Source of the DNA: Myxocyprinus asiaticus
Lineage: Eukaryota; Chordata; Actinopteri; Cypriniformes; Catostomidae
Assembly (NCBI RefSeq): GCF_019703515.2
Contig: NC_059372.1
Span: forward strand, 19,768,931 to 19,832,930
Direction of reading: 5' to 3'
Length of the DNA: 64,000 nt
This document shows positions 37,838 through 55,785 of this stretch, piece by piece. The notes under the pieces were generated by a model. It was not told the DNA's origin. It saw nothing but the letters and a program-made list of their open reading frames with translations, and searched no databases. Each line of letters begins with the position of its first letter. Positions within the stretch are counted from its first letter, which is position 1. The translations under genes were made by a program, and so were the position numbers.

Positions 37838-40800
37838 CTACTCAAGGTCTGGCATTTCTGTAAAAAATTGAATGACAAACTTAAAAATCAATAAACAGTA
37901 AGGTTGTCTACTAATGATATTTGGAGATATAACAGCTAACATATACTGTGTTTCTTACAATTATTATTTTTTTCTCATAAAAGGCATACAGAACAGAAAA
38001 CCCCATTTAAGAAAACTTACTTTCATCATCACTATCCGCAGACTCTTCCTGAAATTGGAGTTACAAACAGGTGAACCACAGAAGGTTTTGCATAAATATA
38101 CATAAATACATACATTTGAAGATATTTACACAAATATATTGCCATAAATATACCTACTTCAAATTCTATCTACAATCACATTATTTTAGCATTTTAATCA
38201 AGTAAATTCAGCAATATTATGGATTTAAAATTTCTCTTACATCATCTGCACCATCCACTTCTGGAAGTTCATCTTCCCCACCCATGTTGTTCATCATCTT
38301 TAAGAAACACACACACAGACTTATTTTTCTTTTCTACATTTCAAATAACTTTTCAAAGAAATCACAAAGAAATATTTAGACAGGCACCTCTGAAAAGCGG
38401 TCAAAACTGGACAGTTCTTCATCCGAGTCATCTTCCCAGTCTTTCCAGTTATTAAAGTCAACACTGAGCCAATTAAGCTGCACAAAGAACAATGAGAAGC
38501 ATAAAATAACATTTACTTAACATTCATATTGTAATGGTTTAACCCTTTAATGCATACCTCATTCCACCCCCTGTACCTCATCAATTTTTTTTTGGAGTTA
38601 TGCCCACGCCTCTTTAGTATTCCTCAACCTTTTTCTTTTGAATTGTGTAACAACAACAAAAACAATTTTTTATAACTGTATAATTACCAACAGTGTATAG
38701 GGTCATTAAAGACCCTAGATATGTAACAGTGTCTTTTTTCTTTTTTGCACTTCCATAAATCATATTGTTTCATGATACACTATATTGCCAAAAGTATTCG
38801 CTCACCCATCCAAATAATTGAATTCAGGTGTTCCAATCACTTCCATGGCCACAGGTGTATAAAATGAAGCACCTAGGCATGCAGACTGCTTCTACAAACA
38901 TTTGTGAAAGAATGGGCCGTTCTCAGGAGCTCAGTGAATTCCAGCATGGTACTGTGATAGGATGCCACCTGTGCAACAAGTCCAGTCGTGAAATTTCCTC
39001 GCTACTAAATATTCCACAGTTAACTGTCAGTGGTATTATAACAAAGTGGAAGCGATTGGGAATGACAGCAACTCGGCCACGAAGTGGTAGGCCACGTAAA
39101 GTGACAGAGCGGGTCAGCGGATGCTGAGGTGCATAGTGCGCAGAGGTCGCCAACTTTCTGCAGAGTCAATCGCTACAGACCTCCAAAGTTCATGTGGCCT
39201 TCAGATTAGCTCAAGAACAGTGCGTAGAGAGCTTCATGGAATGGGTTTCCATGGCCGAGCAGCTGCATCCAAGCCATACATCACCAAGTGCAATGCAAAG
39301 CGTCGGATGCAGTGGTGTAAAGCACGCCGCCACTGGACTCTAGAGCAGTGGAGACGCATTCTCTAGAGTGACGAATCACGCTTCTCCATCTGGCAATCTG
39401 ATGGACGAGTCTGGGTTTGGCGGTTGCCAGGAGAACGGTACTTGTCTGACTGCATTGTGCCAACTGTGAAGTTTGGTGGAGGGGGGATTATGGTGTGGGG
39501 TTGTTTTTCAGGAGCTGGGCTTGGCCCCTTAGTTCCAGTGAAAGGAACTCTGAATGCTTCAGCATACCAAGAGATTTTGGACAATTCCATGCTCCCAACT
39601 TTGTGGGAACAGTTTGGGGATGGCCCCTTCCTGTTCCAACATGACTGCGCACCAGTGCACAAAGCAAGGTCCATAAAGACATGGATGAGCGAGTTTGGTG
39701 TGGAAGAACTTGACTGGCCTGCAGAGTCCTGACCTCAACCCGACAGAGCACCTTTGGGATGAATTAGAGCGAAGACTGCGAGCCAGGCCTTCTCGTCCAA
39801 CATCAGTGTCTGACCTCACAAATGTGCTTCTGGAAGAATGGTCAAAAATTCCCATAAACACTCCTAAACCTTGTGGAAAGCCTTCCCAGAATAGTTGAAG
39901 CTGTTATAGCTGCAAAGGGTGGGCCGACGTCATATTAAACACTATGGATTAAGAATGGGATGTCACTTATGTTCATATGCGTCTAAAGGCAGATGAGCGA
40001 ATACTTTTGGCAATATAGTGTATCTATACAAGTGTACTACTACAAGATATATAATTTCTTTGTTTGTTACAAGACAAATGAGTACTATATTCCTACAAAT
40101 GACTACTATATCACGTTGATTTTCTGTGTGACAATGGTAAATTATCATTATTCCATATGTGTGTACACAGATATTGTACATGCTACTTCGTACTCAAGGT
40201 GGCGCTGATGTGCCGATGATTGACTTGATTTACATTATACATTGCTATTTGATGAAAAACCAATGTGGAAGTAAACTATAGCAAGTGTAACATGAACAGT
40301 ATGATATGACTATTGTTATTTGAGTGCACTGCTGAAATTATTTAAGTTGTGCATCTATTTAGACTCAAAAAGTGCCTGAGAAAAAAAATGTGTGTAGCTA
40401 ATGTGTACCTTACTGTATGTGTAGATTATATGTTATGTGTTTGAAAGCCAGTTGTGTCTCATGAAATTTCAGTGTGGAAAAAATGAATCCTGTTCTATAT
40501 TTGTTGCATTATCTCTTTGATATATGAAAAATAAAACATCAAAATATGTCAGATTATATTCTATTATTTACTCATTTTAACAGTGTACTCAGAAAGATTT
40601 TAGCTGGCTCTTACTCATCCCATCGGTCCCAGTAGTACTTGTGGTTTTGGACTCTATACTGACACCCATTGTCCTGTATCCTAGAAGTTTGTTTATTAAA
40701 CAGTGCCGCTTTACACCGAAGATGTTTGTTTATCTTCTGTTTTGTTACTTTTAGTCTGTTTTTCTCCATCTCATACTACACACATTCTGATTTTGGACAT

Positions 40801-43204
40801 TCTTGGATTTAATCCAAACAACTTTTTACGCTTTGTTGTGCGCTGGACTATGACCCTGCAGCCTCGACTCAATCGTGAGCTCTCTGCCGGCTGTTGATCG
40901 CCGTGTGCTCGCGCTTGGCATATTGCACCATTTATCCGTGATCTGGCACCATGAGAGCTGCAGGATGTAGCAGTTTGTTTCATGACTCCCTCTTGTTTGG
41001 ACATTTTATCTTTTCACTTGCACTCATTCTGTTGGATCACAGTCCTGCTGATCCCATCACTCTGGACTATACTGCTGACTCAGGCTCCGTTATTGTCTGT
41101 ATGGTAAGTATATTGTGTTTGTTGTTATACTGTTTGATTAATATTTGGCAAAACACCCATGCATTTAAGGGTTAAAAAAAAGAAGTAAACTCTGACCTTT
41201 GCCTTTTCTTTTGTTAACCTTGGCCAAGATTTGCCAGGTTCTGCTTTCTTTAGACAGCAAAAAACAGACCTGTCTGTGCGTTTGTGTTTAGACCCCTGCA
41301 AAAGAATTAAAGAAAAAAAAATTGCTGAGCCATGCAGACAGAGCACTTACAACCTGAATTCGGAGCATAAACCATGAGGTGTTAGCATGAAGTACTTACA
41401 TTTGGTTCAATGGACTCAAGAAGTTCTACTTCATTATGGTGTTTCGTGTTATCTGTTCCACCAACACAGCTAAAACAAAACAACAAAATATAGCATATTC
41501 AAATTAAGAATAAACTACAACAGCACTGTACTGAATGTTATAACACTACAGAGGCAGGCAACCAATTAACATTTGCATGCGATCTAAACAAAGACGACTA
41601 AATATTAAGGAATAGTTTAATCACATAATTTGAAATGGTAATATTTTATAGAAAATAATACAGTAAACATATCAATATTCATTTAAATCTATTGTGCAAC
41701 GCTAGTGTGACAATGAATTAAATATTTTGCAGATTATACAATTGGAATAGAAATATACCTGAAATCAAGCTTTGTTTTGTCGAATTTAACTTGGACATCT
41801 TTGCTGTCTTCTATACAAAATTCAATGAAGACGGCATCCCGTCTGTCATACCACTTGGCACTTGCTGGCTGCCTGTAAAACAAAATAAATCAAAACTGAT
41901 ACACAGATAAACCAAAACATTATGACCACTCACAGGTGAAGCGAATAACATTGATCATCTCCTAACAAGGCTACATGTCAAGGTCTGTGTAGATTAGATG
42001 GTAAGCGAACAATCAGTTCTCAGAGTCAATGTGTTGAATCCAGGAGAAATGGGCAGGAGTAAAGACCTGATAACTTTGACAAGGGTCAGATTGTTATGGC
42101 CAGATGACTGGGTCAGAGCATTTTTGAAACAGCAAGGCTTGTGGGGTGCTCCCGCTCAGCAGTGGTGAGTACCTACCGACAGTGATCCGAGGAGGGACAA
42201 ACCACAAATCAGCACGAAGGCTCTCCCGTCTGGTCCGAATAGACAGAAGGTCTACTGGGGCACAAGTCACAGAAAATTTTAAAGATGGTTACGGGAGGAA
42301 TGTGTCGCAACACACAGTGCATCGTACCCTGCTGCGTATGGGGCTGCATAGCCGCAGACCGGTCAGAGTGCCCATGATGACTTCTGTCCACTGTCCAAAG
42401 TGCCTACAATGGGCATGCGAGCATCGGAACTAGTCCTTGGAGCAGTGGAAGGTTGACTGGTCTGATGAGCCCTGTTTTCTTTTACATCACGTGGACGGAC
42501 GTGTACGCCATTTATCTGGGGAAGTGATGGCACCAGGATGCACTGTGGGAAGACGAAAAGCCGGTGGAGGGAGTGTGATGCTCTGGGCAATGATCTGCTG
42601 GGAAACCCTGGGTCCGGCCCGGGAGAGGTAGATCATTTTAAATACCAAATAGTTTTTATGGGAACCAAACTATGTGACTTTGTCAAGACTTTTTTTTTTT
42701 GATTTTTTTTTTTACACAATTGTTTAAGAGATTGTTAAAAAAAATTTTTTTTTGCATCTTATGCATAAACTAAATCAAAGGTACTAAAGGGGGTGTGGGG
42801 AGAGCAAACAGTTCATGCACACATTAGTCTAAATAGAGCTTGAAAGTGGAAACTTTCCACATTTTACCAGTTTGCGGCATTTTTACGCATCAACATTCGG
42901 CAGTTCATGCAAGTAAATAGAATCAATTTTGCTTAAAAACATATTAAAGTATTAATGTTGCATACTTGAGCTGTAAAGTTGTTTTGTAGAAGTTTAGTTG
43001 AAAAAGAATATGTTGGTTTCATAACTTTTGGCCAAGTTGTATTGAGCAGTTATGAGTAATAGGCAATTTATTCAAATTACTAGTAATTCTCAATTTAGAT
43101 GTTAATATAAATTGTATATTATGTTATATTTAGATAAAATTTCACAGAAATGTTGATAAAATAGTAGTTAATATATATTTTAAAATGTCAAAGAATTTCT
43201 ACAT

Positions 43205-43245
<41 letters not shown>

Positions 43246-45392
43246 GGTATATAAATTAATAACTTTTATATTTGTCAGTTAACATGCTAAAAATACCAAT
43301 CTTTTTACATGTATGAACAGTTAAGATGAAAACCATCAGGTTATTAATGATTTATAAGCTTGAATTCCACCGGGTCAAAATTGACCCGTGAATGCAAAAG
43401 GTGTATGCAGATTCTGAACGTAATAGGAGGGTTAAGAGCTTCTCTATATTACAAAAGAGTAATATACAGTAAATGTGGCAAATATAATTGTAACAACAGT
43501 GTGTATTGTACAACTACATGCAGAGATCATACATAAATATTCAAATGTAAAGGGATAGTTCACCCAAAAATGAAAGTTCAGTCATTGTTTACTCACCCGT
43601 ATTGTTATAACCCCATATGACTTTCTTTTTCTTAACACAAAGGGAGAAACTGTGAAAAAATATTGTGCTCAGTGATGTTTTACAATGGCAGTTTATGGTG
43701 ACCGCCTCTTCAAGCTTAAAAAAAAAAAAAAAAAAAAGCAAAAGTATAATTCAGGAATCTATTAAATTATTAAATTATTCCATGAGACTCATGACTGTTA
43801 TGAAAGCATATGATAAGGTTTGGTGAGAAGCAAACCGAAATCTAATGTATTACTTAATTAAAATGTTCACAGCTCATTGATCTCCTGTGTGCATTCATGC
43901 TAGGGCAGGAGAGCAACAGTTCAGTGCGGTTTTTTTTTTTTTTAAGCTTGAAGAGGTGGTCACCATAAACTGCCATTGTAAGACATCACTGAGCACAATA
44001 TTTTTTCACAGTTTCTCCCTTTGTGTTAATAAAAACAAAGTCATATGGGGTTATAACAAAAATGGGGTAAGTAAACAATGACTGAATTTTCATTATTGGG
44101 AGAACTAATCCTTTAAGAAAAAAGGCTCTGCAATGTGAAGAGACAGGAGGAGAACTAATAGAAAGTACTTATAAAACAAAAACATAATAATGGTAAACGA
44201 AATGATGGTATGAGAAGGGATGGGGCTGCTGATGCCAATTTAAAAGCCAACTTTTCTTGAACGAATTCTGCAAATCACACTTCAAGCCCAGCTCTAAATC
44301 AAGACATGTGAGCAGACGGGCCTCGCGGGGGTGGAGCACAACGACATTACTGTGGAAAAGTTTGTATCGATTGGCAGGTTCATGCACAACCCTACACAAA
44401 CACACACACACACAAAACCATCTAGCGGGAGAATAATCTTCACATAGCGCGCGCACGATCTAAATCGGTCTTGGAATTTACCACTATATTAAACATTAAT
44501 AATTAAGGAATGCTCGCAAAATGTCTAAAACACATATTTAATCTGTTACTGTATTATAAAATAGTGCATGACCGCCAAATAAGACCACGCCACTGAGGAT
44601 AGGCTAACATTAGCAATAGCCACCCTCTACAACTACCGTAACACATGCTGAACTCTGTGAAAAAACATGTAGATACATGACATAAATGACACACAAATAA
44701 ATAAAATGTATCATTAAAATGTCCTGAATCCATCCCAGCAGCTGTTAATATGTTTCATATTGCGCGCTAACGTCAAAGAAATACTTATGTCATTCATTGT
44801 ATTCCTAGTAATTTGATCACACAAAGTAACTAGCATGCCAGACTGTTGCAAAACACACGTTTAGCTCTTTCTAGAAAGTACTACTGAGCCAGTTGAAATT
44901 CTGGACATGACTGAGGCATCAGCCAACAAAATTTAACCAAAATCCAGGACAAGAAAGAAAATATGTTTAGCTTTCAACACAATAACACACACTGTTAGCC
45001 TCGCTCAGCAATTTGTATAAGGATAAATCTAAATCGTGCGAATCGCCAATACGCAATACATAATAAAGTAGACGAATGATTAAATAAAGAACAGTCTTGC
45101 ATGAGTCAACTGAATTGAAGCTGTTAGCAGTGTAATTACTACAGGCCTAGTCTATATCTGCTGCTAACCAGCTAGTCAAGCTCTGCTATGGGAACAATGT
45201 GTGCCGATGACGACTGGATGTTTTCTATGCTGTTCAGTACAGCACATTATTTTCTAAAATGTTCATATCTGATTATTAATTAAGTCTATGTAATAAGTAA
45301 GTCCTGATAAAGCTTGCCTGACAGAAGCTATACACATTTGCTAACTAGCTAATAAGTTAGTGCACCGTTATCAATGGCATTCAAACTTACAT
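37838..45392 (-). CDS. ptges3: Prostaglandin E synthase 3 / p23 Hsp90 co-chaperone
   Basis: Cytosolic p23 stabilises the closed, ATP-bound Hsp90-client complex and has been assigned glutathione-dependent PGE2 synthase activity. Coding exons on the - strand: 45392-45391 (AT of the start codon), 41872-41759, 41469-41400, 41295-41197, 38477-38388, 38297-38241, 38048-38021, 37857-37838. They join in phase to about 159 residues (human 160). A CS domain comes first ([28 protein letters not shown] around 86-95; [17 protein letters not shown] around 96-112), followed by the acidic tail ending DSDDEKMPDLE. The start codon is split AT/G across intron 1. The TAG stop is 37840-37838. Intron 1 carries a 3'-truncated Tc1-like element right next to the exon 2 acceptor, and a complete-length but broken Tc1-like element sits in the 38478-41196 intron. 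Start and stop agree with human p23. Confidence 0.96.
38778..40020 (+). mobile_element. Complete-length Tc1-like transposon in a ptges3 intron
   Basis: 1,243 bases between TA dinucleotides (38776-38777, 40021-40022). Inverted ends are CACTATATTGCCAAAAGTAT / atacttttggcaatatagtg. It contains a broken transposase (separate entry). Antisense to ptges3. Confidence 0.92.
38912..39898 (+). pseudogene. Broken Tc1-type DDE transposase
   Basis: Starts [17 protein letters not shown]. The N-terminal helix-turn-helix region includes [19 protein letters not shown] landmarks are visible: [30 protein letters not shown] and [17 protein letters not shown]. It is inactivated by a frameshift near 39115, a nonsense TAG at 39364-39366 and a second frameshift near 39715-39730. 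About 328 codons overall, as expected for Tc1 transposases. Confidence 0.88.
40590..41170. other. GC-richer unexplained segment in a ptges3 intron
   Basis: Higher G+C than the surrounding intron, with a small open frame 40951-41175 ([19 protein letters not shown], hydrophobic). The frame may be part of a decayed LINE 5' region or chance. I do not recognise it. Confidence 0.3.
41904..42615 (+). mobile_element. 3'-truncated Tc1/mariner-like element in ptges3 intron 1
   Basis: Left end resembles gataaaccaaaacattatga plus ccactcacaggtgaa, which I recognise from a widespread fish Tc1-like family. Transposase remnants: [39 protein letters not shown] (42146-42433) and [18 protein letters not shown] (42437-42631), with frameshifts and stops. 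The C-terminal catalytic part and the right end are missing. Confidence 0.82.
43549..44116. repeat. Long foldback family A MITE in ptges3 intron 1
   Basis: About 567 bases with arms of about 170 bases: tgtaaagggatagttcaccc at the left pairs with the right end, and caatggcagtttatggtgac (about 43684) pairs with gtcaccataaactgccattg (about 43958). Each arm is bordered inside by a poly-A or poly-T run. No coding. Confidence 0.8.
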
Positions 45393-45419
45393 GTCAAGAT
45401 CTTCTTTCAGTTTTCACCT

Positions 45420-45680
45420 TTTAATTTTATTTCCCCTTTGAGTCGTCTCGCTTCGGGTAGTGCACTGAATGTATGCTGTCGATTCAAATCAAATGCAGAA
45501 AGATAGCTGTTTATGCGCCGCTCAGTCAACCCTCTCAAGGACCGCGCGTGTCTGCGTACTAACTGGCGCGCGGTGACGCATCATCCTAACGTTTCTAGCG
45601 ACTTCTGCTGCGCGCTCCGCGACATGCGCGCGTCCTGAGCAAATGCGTCTCCATAGTAACGCAAACCTATACGGTACAGT
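45420..45680 (-). promoter_or_regulatory. ptges3: CpG-rich promoter region of ptges3
   Basis: The DNA just upstream of the ptges3 start (45392) is rich in CpG (gcgcgcggtgacgcatc, cgcgctccgcgacatgcgcg) in contrast to the AT-rich surroundings. This fits an unmethylated promoter of a broadly expressed gene. The transcription start was not located. Confidence 0.6.
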
Positions 45681-46429
45681 GCGGGACCTTTTATTTGCTA
45701 GTCAAGACTCAAAGCTAAATTAGCATAATTTTTTTAACATTTACAATATTGCCAAAGCCTTAAGGCTTTATTTGTTATTTGACTAAAACATACAGACATC
45801 ATAGAAAGATAAAAACAAAAAGGTGAAGTAAATTAAGAAATGGAGGGGAATAAGTGAAAGGTAAATTATAGAAATATACAAATAAAATAGAAGTAATATA
45901 AGATTCAAAGGAATTAATCAGATACAAAAATATGTGAATACTATTTATAACATATTGCGAATTACTTTTAGCTTCTTCAATAATAATTTTGAAAGATAAA
46001 TAAGGTGAAGTAAAAAAAAAAAAAAAGAAATGGAGGGGGAAATAAGTGAAAAGGAAATTATGGAAATATATATATATATACTGTATACTGTATAAAATAA
46101 ACATTTTAGAAAGATAAATAAGGTGAATTAAGAAATTGAGTGTGAAATAAGTGAAAGGAAAAGAAGAAATAGAAGAAAAAAGAAAAATAGAAATAATACA
46201 GGATACAAAGGAGTTAATTAGATACAAAAATGTGTAAACAAAATATTGTGAATTACTTTTAGCTTCTAAAATAAACAATTTAGAAAGATTAATATGTAAA
46301 TGGAAAATAAGAAATAGAAAAAAAGAAAAATAGAAACAATATATAGGCTACAAAGGGAATAAATTAGATACAAAATAATATGCATAGCTTATACTGCATA
46401 CAAAATACATTTAATGAATATTTTCAGTA

Positions 46430-46461
<32 letters not shown>

Positions 46462-46783
46462 TCTGTCTGTCTGTCTATTTATCTATCTGTCTGTCTGTCC
46501 ACCTGTCCGTCCCTCTATCTATCTGTCTGTCTGTCTATCAATCTATCTATCTGTCTGTCTATCTATCTGTCTATCTATCTATCTATCTATCATCTATCTG
46601 TCTGTCTAACTGTCTGTCTGTCCGTCTATCTATCTGTCTGTCTGTCTATCAATCTATCTATCTGTCTGTCTATCTATCTGTCTATCTATCTATCTATCAT
46701 CTATCTGTCTGTCTAACTGTCTGTCTGTCCGTCTATCTATCTGTCTGTCTGTCTATCAATCAATCTATCTGTCTGTCTATCTA

Positions 46784-46814
<31 letters not shown>

Positions 46815-46993
46815 CTCTGTCTGTCTGTCTGTCTATCTATCTGTCTGTCTGTCTATCAATCTGTTGGTCTGTCTGTTTGTCTGTCTGTCTGTCTATCTGT
46901 CTGTCTGTCTGTCTGTCTGTCCATCTATCTATCTATTTGTCTGTCTGTCTGTCTATCTATCTATTTGTCTGTCTGTCTGTCTGTCTATCTATT

Positions 46994-47026
<33 letters not shown>

Positions 47027-47084
47027 GCCTGTCTGTCTGTCTATCTATCTATCTGTCTGTCTAACTGTCTGTCTGTCTGTCCCT

Positions 47085-47116
<32 letters not shown>

Positions 47117-47174
47117 TTATCTATCTATCTATCATCTATCTATCTGTCAATCTATCTGTCTGTCTATCTATCTA

Positions 47175-47205
<31 letters not shown>

Positions 47206-47430
47206 GTCTGTCTGTCTAACTGTCTGTCTATCTATCTGTCTAACTGTCTGTCTGTCTATCTATCTATCTGTCTGTCTATCTATCTGTCTAACTGTCTATC
47301 TATCTATCTGTCTGTCTATCTATCTATCTGTCTAACTGTCTGTCTGTCTATCTATCTATCTCTCTGTCTGTCTGTCTGACTGTCTATCAATCTATCTATC
47401 TGTCTGTCGGTCTGTCTGTCTATCTATCTC

Positions 47431-47461
<31 letters not shown>

Positions 47462-47526
47462 CTCTCTCTATCTATCTGTCTGTCTGTCTGTCTGTCTATC
47501 TATCCATCTATCTATCTATCTATCTA

Positions 47527-47570
<44 letters not shown>

Positions 47571-47704
47571 ACTGTCTGTCTGTCTATCTATCTATCTCTC
47601 TGTCTGACTGTCTGACTGTCTATCAATCTATCTGTCTGTCGGTCTATCTCTCTCTCTCTCTCTCTCTGTCTGTCTGTCTATCTATCTATCTCTCTCTCTC
47701 TCTC

Positions 47705-47745
<41 letters not shown>

Positions 47746-47754
47746 ATCTCTCTC

Positions 47755-47803
<49 letters not shown>

Positions 47804-47804
47804 G

Positions 47805-47873
<69 letters not shown>

Positions 47874-47881
47874 GTCTGTCA
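46430..47881. repeat. (TCTG)n/(TCTA)n/(TCTC)n microsatellite, about 1.45 kb
   Basis: Almost pure tetranucleotide repeat, mixing tctg and tcta blocks, then increasingly tctc-rich to the right. A block of about 110 bases with aactgtctgtctgtccgtct recurs near 46610 and 46715. Reading frames through it ([12 protein letters not shown]) are artefacts. It fills most of the gap between the ptges3 and dtx3 promoters. Confidence 0.95.
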
Positions 47882-47889
47882 TGACAAGA

Positions 47890-48277
47890 CGATTGAATAT
47901 GTGAGGTTAAAAGAGCGCCACACCGCGGCCAAATCCATTAATCTCTAATCCGGTGTTCCAACAGACTAGAGTGACGAACTTCCTGTCTATACTGTCTTGT
48001 ATTCAGACCAGTTTTCCACACTTTGATTAATGAAAGGGGAACTATGTGACAACTAAACATGACATAGAGACGCTGTGTTTGTGTCGCGAAGATGCTAAAG
48101 GTAAAACAGTTCGGTCGTGACAGTCAACGATGTTCTTTGTATTAATGTTGTCTTTCTTTGGCCAAGGACGGAGAATTGGAAAATCACAAAGAGACTGAGC
48201 TGGCAACTGTAAAACGATCAACTGAACTTGAGTAGGATATCACAAGCATACATTCGCAAGAACTGTCATAGTTTTCA
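47890..48277 (+). promoter_or_regulatory. dtx3: Probable dtx3 5' UTR / promoter region
   Basis: Lies between the microsatellite and the inferred dtx3 ATG at 48278. It holds CpG-containing sequence (gcgccacaccgcggcc; gtgtcgcgaagatg). No TATA box was identified and the transcription start is not defined. Confidence 0.4.
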
Positions 48278-53731
<5,454 letters not shown>

Positions 53732-55382
53732 AAATGTGTTCCTTGCACTTAAGAAGTTTCAAAAAGATGGCAAACGTGTGCTTGACCACAGGCTTCTTTT
53801 AATCTCACTGTGTCAATTTAAGCCACAACCATCTGCTGCAGCATCGGTTAGATCAGGATGCCGTTCACGATGTTTAACAGTTTATTTCAGTAGTTATGTT
53901 TAGCTTTGTTCTTTGGTTTACATGTGTGAAGGCAATGTGTTTGTTCAAACTGGGGTGCACTTTATTGTTCAATATAAGACACATAGCTGTGTTTATGGTA
54001 CCCAATGGAGTGCTAAAATGTGAATGTCAAGAAGGTGTAAACTTTTCCACATCTGCAGTACAACCTTCCACTTCTCTGTTTCAGGGAAGAGCCAATCAAT
54101 AGCCTGCTGGCCTCCCTCTTCTTACTATGTGTCTTCTATCCAAACTATGCTTAATTATGGTAGCATCTGGATGTGGACAAATGAGGTACAAATGGCATAG
54201 CACAGCTAATTGGGTACAGCTGGGACAATCCCATCCAACCTTTTTTTCTAGTAATCAGCACTTAGAGGCACTTTTCAATGGAGGTAATCTTTTTATTATG
54301 AGAATTTACAGTGGATTCTGCTTGATCTTCCAGAGTGCAGACTCTAGAAAGGTAATTTTGAGCCTTTATTATAATAAGGTCCTAGGTGTATCCTAGCATT
54401 GTTCCTTTTCTCTCATCCCTAGGAAATGTTGTGGTCTTTCATTTCAAGATCAGATCAGGTGCATAATATAGTACCCCCCCCCCCCCTTATATAGTGTATG
54501 TTTGATTGAATTTTTCCTGATTTATATGTTTATTTATTCACATTTGAGTTTATGTGATGATCAAGTTTCTGTCACATATATAAAATGATGTCACAATAAA
54601 AGGGCGTATAGACCACGTAAACCAAACTAAATGCATTATAGCTCAAAGCATAACTGTAACCATTGTGTTTGTGCCTCAGGCTTGGAGACAAGCCTAGCAC
54701 TCGATTTATTTTGAAGAATCAGCAGATTTGTCAATGCAAAGTTTGCTAAAGTAGAAGATCAATTCAGTAAGAAAGCATATATCTAATGTATTCTAGGTTG
54801 TTGTTGTTCATAAAACAGAATTATGTGAATATATTTTCATTGAAATGTTATTGTGCCTTCTACCAAAGGTCACAGACAGCTGCAGCCTGTTATTTACTAA
54901 TGTTAATCATTACTCGCTAGTATTTGTTCAACTCCTTTAATCGATCTGAAGCATTGATCTTATCGCAGTATTTCAGCAAAATGCATCATACTTGAGAGAC
55001 TCATTACCTGGTTTCAAATTGTTTAACACAAACCAAAATGTTATATTTACTTTGTGTTAAGGTTTTGTGTTGTTAGCAGTTGCATATGTTTCAAAGTATC
55101 ATTAAATAAAAAAGGAATATCAGATTTTAGTTTTCTTTCCATTCCATATTCCCTTCACCCCCACCCTTTGTTATGAAGGACCAATTCAATCAGGATTTGT
55201 AGGACTAAAGTTTACTGTCATGCAAAATTCTATGCACTTCAAAATCAGATTTATAAAACAGACCTCCTCAGATGACTGATTGTTCAAAGTAAATAATTTG
55301 CCTTTATAGTTATGTTGATTTGTATTACATAATTGAATTGTATTCTACAATTTAAAAAATGTGCTTTACATTTTCATACTTG

Positions 55383-55388
55383 AATAAA
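55383..55388 (+). terminator. dtx3: Likely dtx3 distal polyadenylation signal
   Basis: AATAAA followed by a T/G-rich stretch (gttctgttacattgtgttctg region), about 1.65 kb after the dtx3 stop. An earlier AATAAA lies at 54595-54600. The interval 53732-55410 has no other gene and is probably the 3' UTR. Confidence 0.45.
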
Positions 55389-55785
55389 GGGATTCTGTTC
55401 TGTTACATTGTGTTCTGTTATTTTAACTTTATGAGTGTCACCTTAAGGTATCCATTGCGCTTACTTTTTTATTTTAAAACTGATACACATAAACTTCACT
55501 TCAACTTTTCAGCCTGAAACTTCTTAACATCCTCCACAGAGGTGATCTGCACTTTTCAATGTTTTTTGAAAGTGTTTTTTATTTCATGTGTTTATAAAAG
55601 AAGCTTTAAAAATAAGTTAGAGTGAAAGCTCTAAAATGTTAGAAAAGTTCAAAATGTTATTATAAATACACTCATAATTTCACGCACATACACACCCCTC
55701 TACACACATAATCACACACATACATACAAGCTCACATACAGTATATACATACATTCATCCATATGTACACGCACATTCATACATA

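Noticed and set aside
45799..46278. 159-codon - strand frame rich in Phe, Ile and Ser
   Set aside because: Reading of AT-rich, internally repeated intergenic DNA between the ptges3 promoter and the microsatellite; no family resemblance.
46380..47335. 279-codon and related frames of the CLSVYLSI type
   Set aside because: Pure translation of a (TCTR)n microsatellite; several frames and both strands are open.
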